A stretch of DNA of 64,000 nt from Gigaspora margarita (Eukaryota; Glomeromycota; Glomeromycetes; Diversisporales; Gigasporaceae): positions 1 through 64,000 of the forward strand of contig WTPW01000625.1 in assembly GCA_009809945.1 (NCBI GenBank), in the 5' to 3' direction. A program made the translations under genes and the position numbers. The notes beneath the pieces are model-generated. The model saw nothing but the letters and a program-made list of their open reading frames with translations, had not been told where the DNA came from and ran no database searches. Position 1 is the stretch's first letter. Every line of letters begins with the position of its first letter. Below are positions 1 through 10,666 of the stretch, piece by piece.

Positions 1-760
1 GGATTCTTTTCTACCTCCCTTAGGACTAATTTATCCCAGTGAGAGACCTGGTAGAGTGGCACCTGTCCCACTCAGGTATCACCTACGCTTCAGTAACTTA
101 CGCTACAGCTTTACCTATATACTTGCAGTCAGGGCTAACCATTAAACCGCTACCGTTACCTACTTCTGCCCTTGCAGAGTTCACTGAACCCAGTCACTAC
201 GTACACATTCCTCTTCTGGCTTTCCTGACCTGTTGTCTGCCTGCTCCCAATCCGTAGGCCTGGAAAGGTCAGTCGGCCTGGCTTTAAGAACCGAAAGGAC
301 TCCCTCCTCTTGGTACATGATGCCGTAACACATGTCCTTTTCCTCCGGTGCGACTCCGGCAGCCCGGTTGGTAGGGTCGTCCAACCCTCTTGTCATAGGC
401 GTACTGGCTGGCGCATACACACTATCTGATTCCTTTTCCGTATTACTGTTGAAAGCCCAGCTACTCTCTGCTCGGAACTTGCCAAGGGGTTCCGATCTTC
501 AAGTTCTCTTGGTATTACGCAATTCCAATAACCTGCATAACAGATCTAGAATCTTCCACATCAACGGAATACACTGAGAGGTGATGCAACTCGAGTTACA
601 GGCCTTAATATGGCCCAACTTATCGAAGAAGATTAGTTACTGTAACACAGATATAATTTTCGAAAATCGTCTCCTAGTGGGATTCGAACCCTGTACCTGA
701 GTTACAAATTCCTTGGGGGGTGACAACTTTCCAACTTCGCTATGTCACTACATCCTATAT
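1..760 (-). mobile_element. tRNA-headed SINE-like retroposon, truncated by the window edge
   Basis: Read on the minus strand, this block starts with a tRNA-like pol III promoter. An A-box-like TAGCGAAGTTGG lies at 742-731 and a B box GGGTTCGAATCCC at 691-679, about 40 bases apart as in a tRNA. The acceptor and D stems do not pair well, so this is a tRNA-derived head and not a working tRNA. The rest, back to base 1, is clearly richer in G+C than the surrounding AT-rich DNA and has only short overlapping ORFs on both strands, as expected for a non-coding SINE body. A second element of the same style (tRNA-like head, GC-richer body, poly-A tail) sits at about 33499-34097. The 3' end is outside the window. 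Confidence 0.5.
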
Positions 761-804
761 TTAAAGTATTCTTTCTGCATAAATTATTCCATGACTCATA
801 TATA

Positions 805-2079
805 CAGTAGCCAACAAAAGTAATGTCCAATTTTTGCTCAAAATAGAAATTTTTTATTAATATAATTTCAGCTGCATATACATGAAATTTTTTTATTAAT
901 AATTTAATATATTATTGAATGCACATATGCATTCAATATTATTCGATTCTTCGTGTTGGGCCCAAAACTACCTGAAGAACGAATGAATTAAAGTTTTTGA
1001 ATCCTTTTTTAAAAATGTGTTTAAGATCGTTTAAACCTTTTTAAAGGCATTTCAACTTTTGGAATTATTTTTTAATGCTTTCAAATTGTTTTTAATAAGT
1101 TTGGGTCAGGGGTCTTTCTTTATTTACATTATAACTCAATTTTTTCTGATTTTAACACATTTTGTAGCTTTTCTAATAATACAAAAACAATAATTATCAT
1201 ATAAAAAATTATATTTACTTTGACTAATAAAAAATAAAACACAAAACAGAAAAATATAGTCTTGAAGAACCTTAATATAAAAATTATTATTATTTTTTTT
1301 ATTAAAATTCGAATTAATATTAACAAACTTTTAATTATACCCACAAACTACCCCTAAGCCATTACCAAGCCCTATCTACTTCTAAAACTCAACACCAACT
1401 ATCTATTTTCTTTTTTTTCATTGTGTAATATTATACTCTAATATTTCAGATCTACTTTCTCGCTTCTCTTTTTGTTTCGTCAAAAAAAGCCACACCTTTA
1501 CTCGTATACATTTCTATCTTTTTTTTTTAATATTAAATTTAATATATAGTTATATTATAATTTCTAAAATATGAGCTTTTTATTGCCACAAAAAACTTAA
1601 ATCACAAAACAGTAAAGACCTAAACTATAAACAACAAACTATATAAGCCCAGATCATAGTTGGAGTCGTGCAATGGCATGTATCATTCCTTCATTGCTTT
1701 TTTCATAATACACTTTTTTTTTGCTTCTTGAGAACCAAGGAACGTCTAAACAATAGTAAAAATTGTATTTTTTTAGTTCTTTTGTAACATTTAAGAAGCT
1801 ATTAACTTAATGTGTAGGGGTGTCACATTGCTTGTGTGGTTTACTAAGTGGTTACTTTTGGTATAAAATAAGGGTATTTTCTTACTTTTTGCAGGCTATT
1901 AGGTGTGCAACACCTTACACTGGATTTACAGTTTTTTTTTATTCGGTACTTATTCAGAAATCAAAGAAAAAAAGTAAAAAAAAACATTGCCTTGGGAAAA
2001 TTCAAAAAGGGTAAGCATAGTCATGTTTTTACTCACGTGCTTTGATCTGCAGATCAGGCGTTACTTTTGTTAGCTACTG
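805..2079. mobile_element. Tc1/mariner-type DNA transposon, 1.27 kb, no transposase recognised
   Basis: The ends are inverted repeats of about 22 bases, CAGTAGCCAACAAAAGTAA on the left and its near complement TTACTTTTGTTAGCTACTG on the right. Both are flanked by TA (803-804 and 2080-2081), the Tc1/mariner target duplication. Removing the element and one TA rejoins a tandem-repeat unit seen elsewhere in the array (GACTCATA before, CATAGTACCTGG after), which strongly supports the boundaries. The 1275-bp length fits an autonomous Tc1-like element. However, the interior is AT-rich and none of its short ORFs shows a recognisable DDE transposase, so it is dead or non-autonomous. A palindrome lies inside at 911-942. 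Confidence 0.75.
911..942. repeat. Short near-perfect palindrome inside the Tc1-size element
   Basis: The two halves of this stretch, built on TATTGAATGCA and TGCATTCAATA around a CATA centre, are inverted copies able to form a hairpin. It may be the remains of a small nested inverted-repeat insertion. No other function is suggested by the sequence. Confidence 0.5.
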
Positions 2080-2339
2080 TACATAGTACCTGGTATGAAT
2101 TAACATTCTGAAAGATAATTCTAGATTATAGTTATTAGAAGAAGAAGAAGAGAAAAAAAAATTAATAATAAAATCTAAAAATATCTATTTTTATAAATCA
2201 ACAAATTCATTGTTTAATCAAACATCGCTTTAACAGGTTTTTATCTTGATTGAAGTGCATGATGATCACTAAAAAATGTCTCTTTTTTATTAATAGATTG
2301 CAATATTGTCTTTCATAATTGCACTAACTAAATACAAAT

Positions 2340-2625
2340 TAGGGTTCCTCAAATTCAAATCAAATCAAATATTGGGTCAATTTGAATTTGATCAAATCAA
2401 ATTAACTCTGATTTGAATTTGATTTGAACCAAATATTTGGATTTGAATTTGATTTGAATTTGAATTTTTAATAGTAATTTTCAAATCAAATCAAATATTT
2501 GTCAAATCAAATCAAATTTGGCCAGATTTGAATTTGATCAAGTCAAATATAGTCAAATTTGAATTTGAATTTGATCAAATATTTGATTCAAATATTTGAA
2601 GATCAAATCAAATTGTGGAACCCTA
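2340..2625. mobile_element. hAT-type MITE with 8-bp target duplication (AAATCAAAT family, copy 1)
   Basis: The element begins TAGGGTTCC and ends GGAACCCTA. It is flanked on both sides by the identical 8 bases ATACAAAT (2332-2339 and 2626-2633). TAGGG-type ends with 8-bp duplications are characteristic of the hAT superfamily. The 286-bp interior is made of alternating CAAATCAAAT and ATTTGAATTTG tracts, so most of it can fold on itself. No coding capacity. A second, older copy is at about 11490-11733. Confidence 0.85.
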
Positions 2626-3032
2626 ATACAAATACTTGTCTCTTATCATTATTGGTTTTTATATTGTAGTACTATAATAAAAACTTGTTTATACATTATT
2701 TAATTATACTATATATAGAGAATATGTTTTTATTTATTATATGAGAAATGTTTAATCAAACATAGCTTTAACAGGTTTTTATCTCGATTGAAGTGCATAA
2801 TGATCACTAAAAAAATGTCTCTTTTTTTATTAATGTAATTGCAGTATTGTCTTTCAGAATTGCACTAACTAAATATGTTATGAAATGTATTACATTTCAA
2901 ATACTTGCCCTCTTATCATTATTGGTTTTTATATTGCAGTACTATAATAAAACTTTGTTCTTAAAATCTATATACATTATAATGAGTTAGATCAACTCAA
3001 TTAATTATGCTATATATTTAAAGTATTCTGAT

Positions 3033-3211
3033 AGAGCTTTGAAATATACATAGATAGGTCAGGTTAATTATAAAATTACTAAAAATGAAAAGATCTGCAA
3101 AACCCCTTAAAAATTAGCAAAAAAATACTAAAAATAGAAAAGATCTATATAAAAACCCTCCAAAAATAAGCAAACTAATACCTGACCTATCTATGTATAT
3201 TTTGGGGTCCT
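3033..3211. mobile_element. hAT-like MITE (AGGACCCC-ended family, copy 1)
   Basis: Inverted ends share the phrase AAATATACATAGATAGGT on the left and its complement on the right, next to a GGGGTCCT terminus. The flank ATTCTGAT occurs on both sides (3025-3032 and 3212-3219); a preceding T also matches, so the duplication is 8 or 9 bp. The interior repeats AAAAGATCTGCAAAACCCC-like and AAAATAAGCAAACTAAT-like phrases. A second copy with its own duplication is at 31729-31888. Confidence 0.75.
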
Positions 3212-4290
3212 ATTCTGATTGTTGAATAACTTTTTGTAGTGATTAATCAGAATTCTGAAAGATAATTCTAGAATATAGTTATTAAAAGAAGAAGAAGAAA
3301 AAAATCAACAATAATAATATCTAAAAATGGCTATTGTTTATAAATCAACAGATTTGTTATTTAGCCAAACATTGCTTAAACAGGTTTTTATCTTGATTGA
3401 AGTGTATCACGATTACTAAAAAATGTATCTTTTTTATTAATATATTGTAGTATTGTCTTTCAGAATTGCACAAACTAAATATGTTACAAAATGCATTACA
3501 TATCAAATACTTGCCCCTTATTGTATTGGTTTATAAATTGCAGTACTATAATAAAATTTGTTCTTAAAGTCTGTATATATTATAATAAGTTAGATCATTT
3601 TGTTTAATTATACTATATATTTAAGATATTCTAATTGTTGAATAACTTTCTGTGGGAATTATTCTATGACTCATGTGCACATTGCCTGGTGATTAATTAG
3701 CATTCCAAAAGATAATTCTATATTATAATTAAAAGAAAAAGAAGAAGAAGAAAAAAAAAATGGTTATTTTTATAAATCAAGAAATTCATTGTTTAACCAA
3801 ATATCACTTTAACAAGTTTTTATCTCAATTGAAGTGCTTGACAATCACTAAAAAATATTTCTTTTTTATTAATAGATTGCAGTAGTGTTTTTTGAAATTG
3901 CACTAACCAAATATATTATGAAAAGCATTATATGTTAAATACTTGACTCTTATTGTTATTGGTTTTATATTGTAGTACTATAATAAAAATTTGTTCTTAA
4001 AGTCTGTATATATATAATGATTTTTAGATAATTATACTATATATAGAGGATATGTTCGATATCTTTAAAGGCTCTGACTGGTTCAATATTCATATAAGAT
4101 AAAAAATCTTTGACTTTTGATTAAAGTATTCTTATTGTTGAATAACTTTTTGTGTGGATTATACTATGACTCATACATGTACATTGCCTGGTGATTAATC
4201 AGCATTCTGAATGATAATTCTAGATTATAGTTATTAAAAGAAGAAGAAAAAAACAAATCTTAAAATGCCTATTGTTTATAAATCAAGAAA

Positions 4291-5211
4291 TTCGAACATG
4301 TGTTAGTAATATGTATAACAAAATTGTATTTTACTGATTATGTAAAGATTGATCATACTATTCTATATATAAAATTATATTAGTTTCCTAGTAGATTATT
4401 GTGATAATCTGTGCATTAATTGCTTATCTTATGGTGGATAAATGCGTATATCATTTATTGGTTCTTTTACAATAATGCATTTTGAATAATAAACTATTAT
4501 TGCATTGGGAAACATATATGCCTTTTATAAGCTACAACTGTATTAATTTCCTAAAATATAAAGTGATTTCAATTTTTTTTATTTGCATGATCTGAAACAT
4601 CGATCATTTGATATTAAAAAACATATGGTAACAAACTTTGTATAGTAAACAAATAAAAGCTATTAACTAGATAATAATATACTTATGATACTGGTTTGGA
4701 ATCTAACCAATAATGCTATATAATGTAAGGATAATTATATGATTTATCCCAGAATTTTAAACCAGAATGCATATGGCAGTTAAAAATAAAGTATACAAAT
4801 ATAATAGTGAATTTACCTTAACATAATGTTTTATGATTTTTAAATTTCTCCAAGATATGATAATAGCAAATAATAGAACAATTGTACATAATAAAGATTG
4901 TAAACTTACTGAAACCTACTAGTAATTAATTTGTAGAGTCAACAGTTTATATCAATTATTAATTAGCTTAATAAGCCTTAAGAACAATAAAGTATTGTAT
5001 TCTTTTGTTTTGTTGCAAGAAATTTTTTTGTAATATTATTTCTATGAATTACTGAATATGTTAAATTGATAGAGAAAATAAAATATCTAAAGATACTGCA
5101 AAAGAAGTTGAATATTTTTTATTTCTATATAAAGATATGATTTTGGCTCTGTAAATTATTTTATTTCTCATAGTTACTTATTACAATTGTATAACATTTC
5201 AAATTCTCAAA
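4291..5211. other. AT-rich intergenic stretch, nothing recognised
   Basis: About 0.9 kb of AT-rich sequence following the tandem array. I see no ORF of coding character, no inverted-repeat ends and no repeat shared with other parts of the window. Confidence 0.5.
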
Positions 5212-5700
5212 ATGGTTTCTCGTATTTCACTTCTTGTTGTCATTATCTTTGTAAAAAACAGTCACTTATGCTCAAATGGACTTGCAAAGTACAAGCTTAC
5301 AAAAGAATTATCTCAAACAATTAAATTTAAGTATTTCTTTCCTACTAATTAACTATTTCAAACTTTTGCAAAAGGTAATATTGTCTGCATTTCAGGTAAA
5401 TTTACTGTTGAGAATATGGAGCCATGTTTCACTATTGCATACTCAAGCATCATTGATAGTGGTAATCCAGACTGTAGATTTAATATAATGGATAATTCAT
5501 TACTGTATGTACTTAGTGACTGTTAATCATGAGCCTAAAAGAGTTGAAGAATTTGTTTACTTTGGTGTTGAAACAATCGAATATAACTTGGTCACTAGCA
5601 AATATAATGTTAAAATAGACATAATTGTTATTTATCCTTAGCACTCACCCACGTTTAAATATCTGGGCAATTTTGGCTCTAATATTAAAATGTGATCCAC
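5212..5700 (+). pseudogene. Relic of a possible small secreted protein
   Basis: An ATG at 5212 opens a signal-peptide-like hydrophobic start (MVSRISLLVVIIF). After one or two frame changes, coding-like stretches continue: a segment with TIAYSSIIDSGNPDCRFN near 5430-5500 and another with HEPKRVEEFVYFGVETIEY near 5525-5590. The frame is broken several times and stops intervene, so at best this is a decayed gene. I do not recognise a family. It lies just upstream of the Helitron relic but shares nothing visible with it. Confidence 0.25.
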
Positions 5701-6436
5701 CTATTTTGTATCTGGACTTTTTAATCTGGTAAAATGATAATTGAGACCACTGATATTGATTATCTGAAAACACCAATAGTCAATATTAGTAGAATTGAAA
5801 GTTCATCCTCAACAACAGTAAATGCTCCATCAATAATCATTATTGATGATAATATTGATTCAACTGCTACACAACCTACTAATAACAATTTGGTTTGTTT
5901 AAAACATCAGCCAAATCTGTTAATACTGATTTTGGAATTGGTCCATCCAAAAACAATAATAAATATTACACAGATATTGAAAGTGATAAAAAACAATCTG
6001 ATAATGATAGAAATAATGAAAAATCTACAAATTTAACTAATAGCAAAAATTTACAAGATACTGTAGAACAAGAAGATAAACCTAAACTCAAAAAAGAAAA
6101 TTATATACTAGACAAAAAGCAAAAAAAAAAGGAAAAAAGGTTGAAAAAAATAATTATTAATAATATATTTATTATCCAAAGACAATTATAGTTAATGTTA
6201 TAACTAGAGGCAAAGCTAAAAAATAAAAAACCATAAACAAAAGGCTACTAAATGTAGCAATGATCTTTTCAAAAATATGAAAATGAAAATCTTAAAATAT
6301 ATGTAAATAAACTTTGTTATAATGAAAAATATGTTCAAGCATCTAATTTAATACAAAATGCTTGTCGAAAGCAAAAAAAATATTACAAACATTGAAACTG
6401 ATAATCAGACTAAAATTTTGAAAATACCTTTATAAG

Positions 6437-7400
6437 TTCTTAAAATGGATGATGAATTTGAAAAAATGCTATTCCAAAATGCAGCATGGCTTAAACTAGT
6501 TCATCCAAATATAAAAAAGATGCTCTAGCTAAATTTTGTGCCAAAATTGATTTTAATAAACTACAAGAACTTCCTGTGCTATTTGTTCTGGTCTTTATGA
6601 TTATAAAAATTACAAAAGAACTTCTGTACAACATATTGATCTTTCAATTCTCAAAGCACCAACTGATCTTACTAACCCATCATATGAAATTGATTTTGAT
6701 TATCAACATCGATGCATTAATTTTGCCAAAACCAAGATTCTTCTTGATAGATCTGGATTTATTTTTAATGAACCTACAAATTGTAACAATCCATTTGACT
6801 TATGTATTTGTAATGAATATTACAACTATTTACAAAAATCTAAAATTTGAATATGTGGATTGGGTCTACACCTTTATGCCTCCAAGATCTAACTATTCCA
6901 GAACAGCTTTTAATTTCACCTGGATATCTATCTATGAACCCTATTCAATTAACAAAAAGAAAGCATACACATCATAAACTAAGAAGACATGTTATAACAC
7001 TACCTCAAAATCCAGCTTCTCTAATAAAAATATTACCTTTACCAATGTACAAACTTTGTGAATATCTAAAGGTAGTATTTGTTAGTGAAGGTAGACCTAC
7101 TAATAATCAGCTTAAAAAAATTCTTCAAGTAAGAAAGTAAAATTACATTTGCACTTTAATGGCTTTTGTCACATAACAAATTATTCAAAAATAAATTTTA
7201 TCATATTTTTGCAAAATAATATGCTAGGGTGAAATTATGATTTTTAGCCTAAATTAAGCTTAATTCGGGCCATTACTCTAAATAATGCCCCAGCATGGTA
7301 TTTCATGAAAATACAGTATGCTTGATAAATATGCTTTAAATCTTCTACCTGAAGGAGAAATTTCTGTTTCTTTAACTTTAACAACTACTGTTCTGGATAT
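6437..7400 (+). pseudogene. Helitron protein fragment, region preceding the replication domain
   Basis: Reading through frame changes, the translation contains LTIPEQLLISPGYLS, HHKLRRHVITLPQNPASL, LPLPMYKLCEYLKVVFV and EGRPTNNQLKKILQVRK. These match the conserved domain (DUF6570-like) that precedes the Helitron replication domain in many fungal Helitrons; this is family knowledge, not a search. A pair of Cys-x-x-Cys-like stretches lies upstream near 6570-6830. After the KILQVRK phrase the protein continues as WLLSHNKLFKNKF (about 7155-7200). It is then cut by a MITE at 7204-7313 and resumes as LNLLPEGEISVSL near 7340. Non-functional. Confidence 0.7.
7204..7313. mobile_element. 110-bp MITE inside the Helitron relic (GGGTGAAATTA family, copy 1)
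   Basis: Inverted ends TATTTTTGCAAAATAATATG and, on the right, the complement of TATTTTCATGAAATACCATG enclose a central palindrome around CTAAATTAAGCTTAATTCGG. The same layout (GGGTGAAATTA, AAATTAAGCTTAATTCGGGC, AAATAACGCCC-like) recurs at 55671-55783. Removing it restores a continuous Helitron protein reading from WLLSHNKLF to LLPEGEI. No clear target duplication was found. Confidence 0.65.
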
Positions 7401-7504
7401 TGATTTGTGAAAACTAAACACTATACAGATTACACTAATGAATTATTTAATTGCCAAGAATTAAATAGTGAAAGTAATAATAATGAATTTTTGAAAATAA
7501 TAAA

Positions 7505-8520
7505 TTGAATTATTTTATAAAAAATAATTCTATTGGTACTGCAAGTGATTTTAGACCTTCAGGAATTTTGTATATTGATGATATACTAATTACTAAAAGA
7601 GAGCAAATTTTGCATTCTTTTCAAAAACTTATAGATGGTCAGAATTACCAACCTAGTAGTCAAGTACCAAACAATTATAGTAATGATACAAAATCTTCTT
7701 CCTCTAAGCAGCCTCTTATGACCATATAGCTGCATACCTTTTAATAAGTATGAAGATTCAATGTTTTTTCTGCTAGATTTTCTGTTCTCTATTCATATAG
7801 TGTTGGAGGCCATAAAGGTCAATTATCTTATATAACTTTAAAAAAAATATGCTAATCATCTTATGCAATATCATGATCCAAAATTTAGACAGCACAGATC
7901 ATTTTCTTTTGTTCTATTCAATGTTTTGCAATAACAGGAAGTATCAACAGAATTATGTAATTTGACAAGAAATCAGAATTTTGAATGGTCTGCTAAATTA
8001 ATTTCTATACTTACTCTTGATAATATAAAATTGGCTATTGAACAGAAGCAAAACAAGCTTCTATTAACAAATTTTGCTATTATTAATCTACTCAAAAATA
8101 TCAATATAGCTGGATTCAATTTGATTCTCATCAATCACATAATCATATGTGAAATAAAATTTGAGCTGTCACTATACATAATAGTTCTCCTTTACTATTT
8201 ATTACTATAAATCCTGCAGATCTCCATAGTCCTATAGTCATAATGTATGCTAAAAATGAAATAACACCAGAAAATATATCTTTACAGAATTTTACAAAAG
8301 CTACTAAAAGAGCTCTACTTGCACATCTTGATTCTTTAGCTGTAGCTAAATATTTTAATATTATAATAAAACATATTTTAGATATTATTATTGGCTATAG
8401 CAGTAATGATAGTGGGTTTTTGGTATGATAAAAAATTACTATAGTGTTGTTGAATATCAGGACTGTGGAACACCTTATAACTACTTATTTATATGGCTTT
8501 ATGTTACTTAATCCAATTGA
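7505..8520 (+). pseudogene. Helitron replication-initiator (Rep) domain relic with lost HUH motif
   Basis: Pieces in successive frames include HLMQYHDPKFRQHRSFSFVL (7860-7920), LTRNQNFEWSAKLISILT (7957-8010), INPADLHSPIVIMYAKNEIT and AVAKYFNIIIKHILDIIIGY (8205-8400). These correspond to the helicase-like N domain and Rep region of Helitrons. The metal-binding HUH segment, normally GTPHCHL-like, appears near 8467-8490 as DCGTPYNYLFIWL: both histidines are replaced by tyrosine. Several stops and frameshifts are also present, so no active Rep could be made. Confidence 0.7.
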
Positions 8521-9940
8521 GTTACATCAATAGCTTCAAAATAATAAATCTTTTTGTCAATAGTTACTTTTATATAACTGATATTGTTAAAGAAGATATT
8601 AATTATCTACTTAAAAATAATGATGATATGACTAATAAAATGCTTGAAGCTAAGCATAAAGCTCCAAAAACAATAGAAAAAAATGAATACATTCTTCTTT
8701 TTTTTTAATTCCCAATTCAAATTTATTTGATTTTGAGAAAAAATTTTGTTTAGATCTGCTTGCAATTACTAAATGTACCCTATATCATCACTGTACTTAG
8801 CCATGTAAAAAATACAACAGAGGATTACAAAAACAATATAGATTTGACTTTTCAAGAGAACTTGTAGATCCTCCTGGTATTGTATTTCCTAACCAAGATA
8901 TTGTTGCAGTTCAATGTGCTAGTGCATTCATCAATAATCATAATCTATATATAACAGTAGCATGCAAAGAAAATAATGATATCAAATTTATTGCAACTTG
9001 AAAGCTTGCTCTAGCTTAAATATACTATATAACTGACTATACTAGAAAAATAGAAACCATTTAGAGTCTAAAGGACCAAATATAAGCCAATAAGCATTAG
9101 TTGGATTGGTTTGATTGTTGTTTTTGTGTTACATCGATCTAGCCAATCAAAATTTGTAATTTGCAGACACACAGACTTTAACTACTTTTGCTTCTACAGT
9201 ATATGTCCTTTAGACAATTACTAAATCAGATATGAGCACATATAGTTCTTTTTTAATTTGTGCTTAGAATCTTTTTTATCACAATCTTTTGATAATATCT
9301 CAGCTAATTTTGTAGACAAATCTCACAAGCTTATAACCAAATGTATTAATAGAATATCTGGTCAAGCTGAACTTACAGGTCCACAAGTTTCTGCTTATTT
9401 ACTAGGCATTTGTGATCATTATACACTGAATAAATTTGTTACAATACATCTCCAGTCATTTGAGATATATTTTAAAAATGATTGGGCTAAGTATACCCAA
9501 AATGTTGCTAAAAATATTAATGAAATTAATGACAATTTAAATACTGATGGTGACTAGGATACACCAAATGAATCATTTGTTATATCATCTTCAAATGAAA
9601 ATTAACTACTGCTAATCTTCATATTGATTATCAATATTGAGGGCTATCTTTGAATAATATATACTTATATAACTATGCTTCTACTATTAAAAAAATTCCA
9701 ATTAATTCTCATGAACTTTCTATATTGTCAGGTCAATGTTTGAGAGAAGGAAATGAATACTATTTTTTCTGTGGAAATGATTTCACCAATAATTCTATTT
9801 ATGATTCTGATGATGTATATCCTTAAAATTAAACTCATATTCAAAGAATTAGAAATAGAGATACTGAAAGAATAGTAATATTGTGTGGTAAAAGAATATC
9901 TAAAAAAGATGATATTGAAAATACTAATCATTATAGATTT
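8521..9940 (+). pseudogene. Helitron protein fragments between Rep and helicase domains
   Basis: Coding-like pieces continue in register with the Helitron order. One stretch runs from DIVKEDINYLLKNND to HKAPKTIEKN (8580-8690). Then comes ITKCINRISGQAELTGPQ with VSAYLLGICDHYTLNKFV (9325-9440), a well-conserved phrase of fungal Helitrons. THIQRIRNRDTERIVILCGK follows near 9835-9895. An element with inverted ends (9066-9215) separates the first two. The coding sequence stops abruptly at about 9941, where a block of repeats begins. Confidence 0.6.
9066..9215. mobile_element. 150-bp MITE inside the Helitron relic
   Basis: The ends GTCTAAAGGACCAAATATA and, as inverse complement at the right, GTCTAAAGGACATATAC form inverted repeats with 11 identical terminal bases. 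The interior holds TTGGATTGGTTTGATTG and no ORF. It interrupts Helitron coding sequence. The flanks do not show a convincing target duplication, so the superfamily is undetermined. Confidence 0.6.
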
Positions 9941-10490
9941 AGTGTTCTGACCTGTCACAAAAATCCCAACCAGGTCACCTGCGGGTGGGTCACCTGGGTA
10001 ACCCAGGTGAACACTAGGTAATAAAAAAATTCTGCTATAGGTCACTTGCAAGTGGGTCACCTGGGTGAACACTAATACATATACATATAACTTCTATTAA
10101 TATTTAATAAATTATTTATTTTATTAATACTGTATTATATAAATCATATATATATATATTTATTTATTAACTTAAATACCAATAATATATAATTTAACTA
10201 AAATCTGCTTTACCCATTCTAAATCTAAACTTGATCCCTAATCCTAGACCCAATCCAATCCTGTTTTACCTATTCCTAACCCTAAAACCAAACCCATTTT
10301 ATCTATTTCTAACCCTAAGCCTAACACTAATCCAAAATACGATTCGACTCTAAATCTAGTTTCTTACTAAAACACAATTAATTAAGTCTCAATTCATATC
10401 CAGATCTAAACTTTTCTGATAATTTTCACAAAATAGATCCAAGTTAGTTAATTTCTATCATAGTAGATCTTGCATATGATAATTTGCAGT

Positions 10491-10666
10491 TACAACTGTT
10501 TTCATAAATTCTGGGCATCTGACAAAAAATTGACTAACCAAATATTTGCCGATTTGATAAGTTCTGAATCAACAGCAATTATTACTGAAATCACAAACTT
10601 ATCAAATCAGCAAATATTCGGTTGGTCAAATTTTTGCCAGATATTCCAGAATTATGAAATAGCTAT
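10491..10666. mobile_element. Palindromic MITE (ACAACTGTTTTCATAAAT family, copy 1)
   Basis: The left arm TACAACTGTTTTCATAAATT and the right arm, ending in ATTATGAAATAGCTATA, are inverted copies. The homology continues inward through GATTTGATAAGTT and AACTTATCAAATC, so nearly the whole 176 bp can form one hairpin. The same arm sequence is better preserved in a copy at 55933-56119. The only ORF in it is a by-product of the palindrome. Confidence 0.65.

Larger units (their letters stand above)
752..4290. repeat. Tandem array of a ~450-bp unit, interrupted by three transposons
   Basis: A unit recurs head to tail. It contains the phrase TTTAACAGGTTTTTATCT (near 2230, 2770, 3380 and, diverged, 3810), a GAAAGATAATTCTAGATTAT phrase followed by GAAGAAGAAG (near 2108, 3258, 3708, 4210) and a TATGACTCAT phrase. 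Spacing between full units is about 450-500 bases. Bases 752-804 are the start of another unit, whose continuation resumes at 2081 after a Tc1-size insertion. Two small terminal-inverted-repeat elements (2340-2625 and 3033-3211) are inserted in other units. No coding potential is visible. Confidence 0.75.

Noticed and set aside
181..577. ORFs on both strands in the first 600 bases
   Set aside because: They overlap each other on opposite strands within a SINE-like body and show no domain.
655..760. Possible functional tRNA gene on the minus strand
   Set aside because: B box and an A-box-like motif are present but the acceptor, D and T stems do not pair properly, so it is treated as a SINE head.
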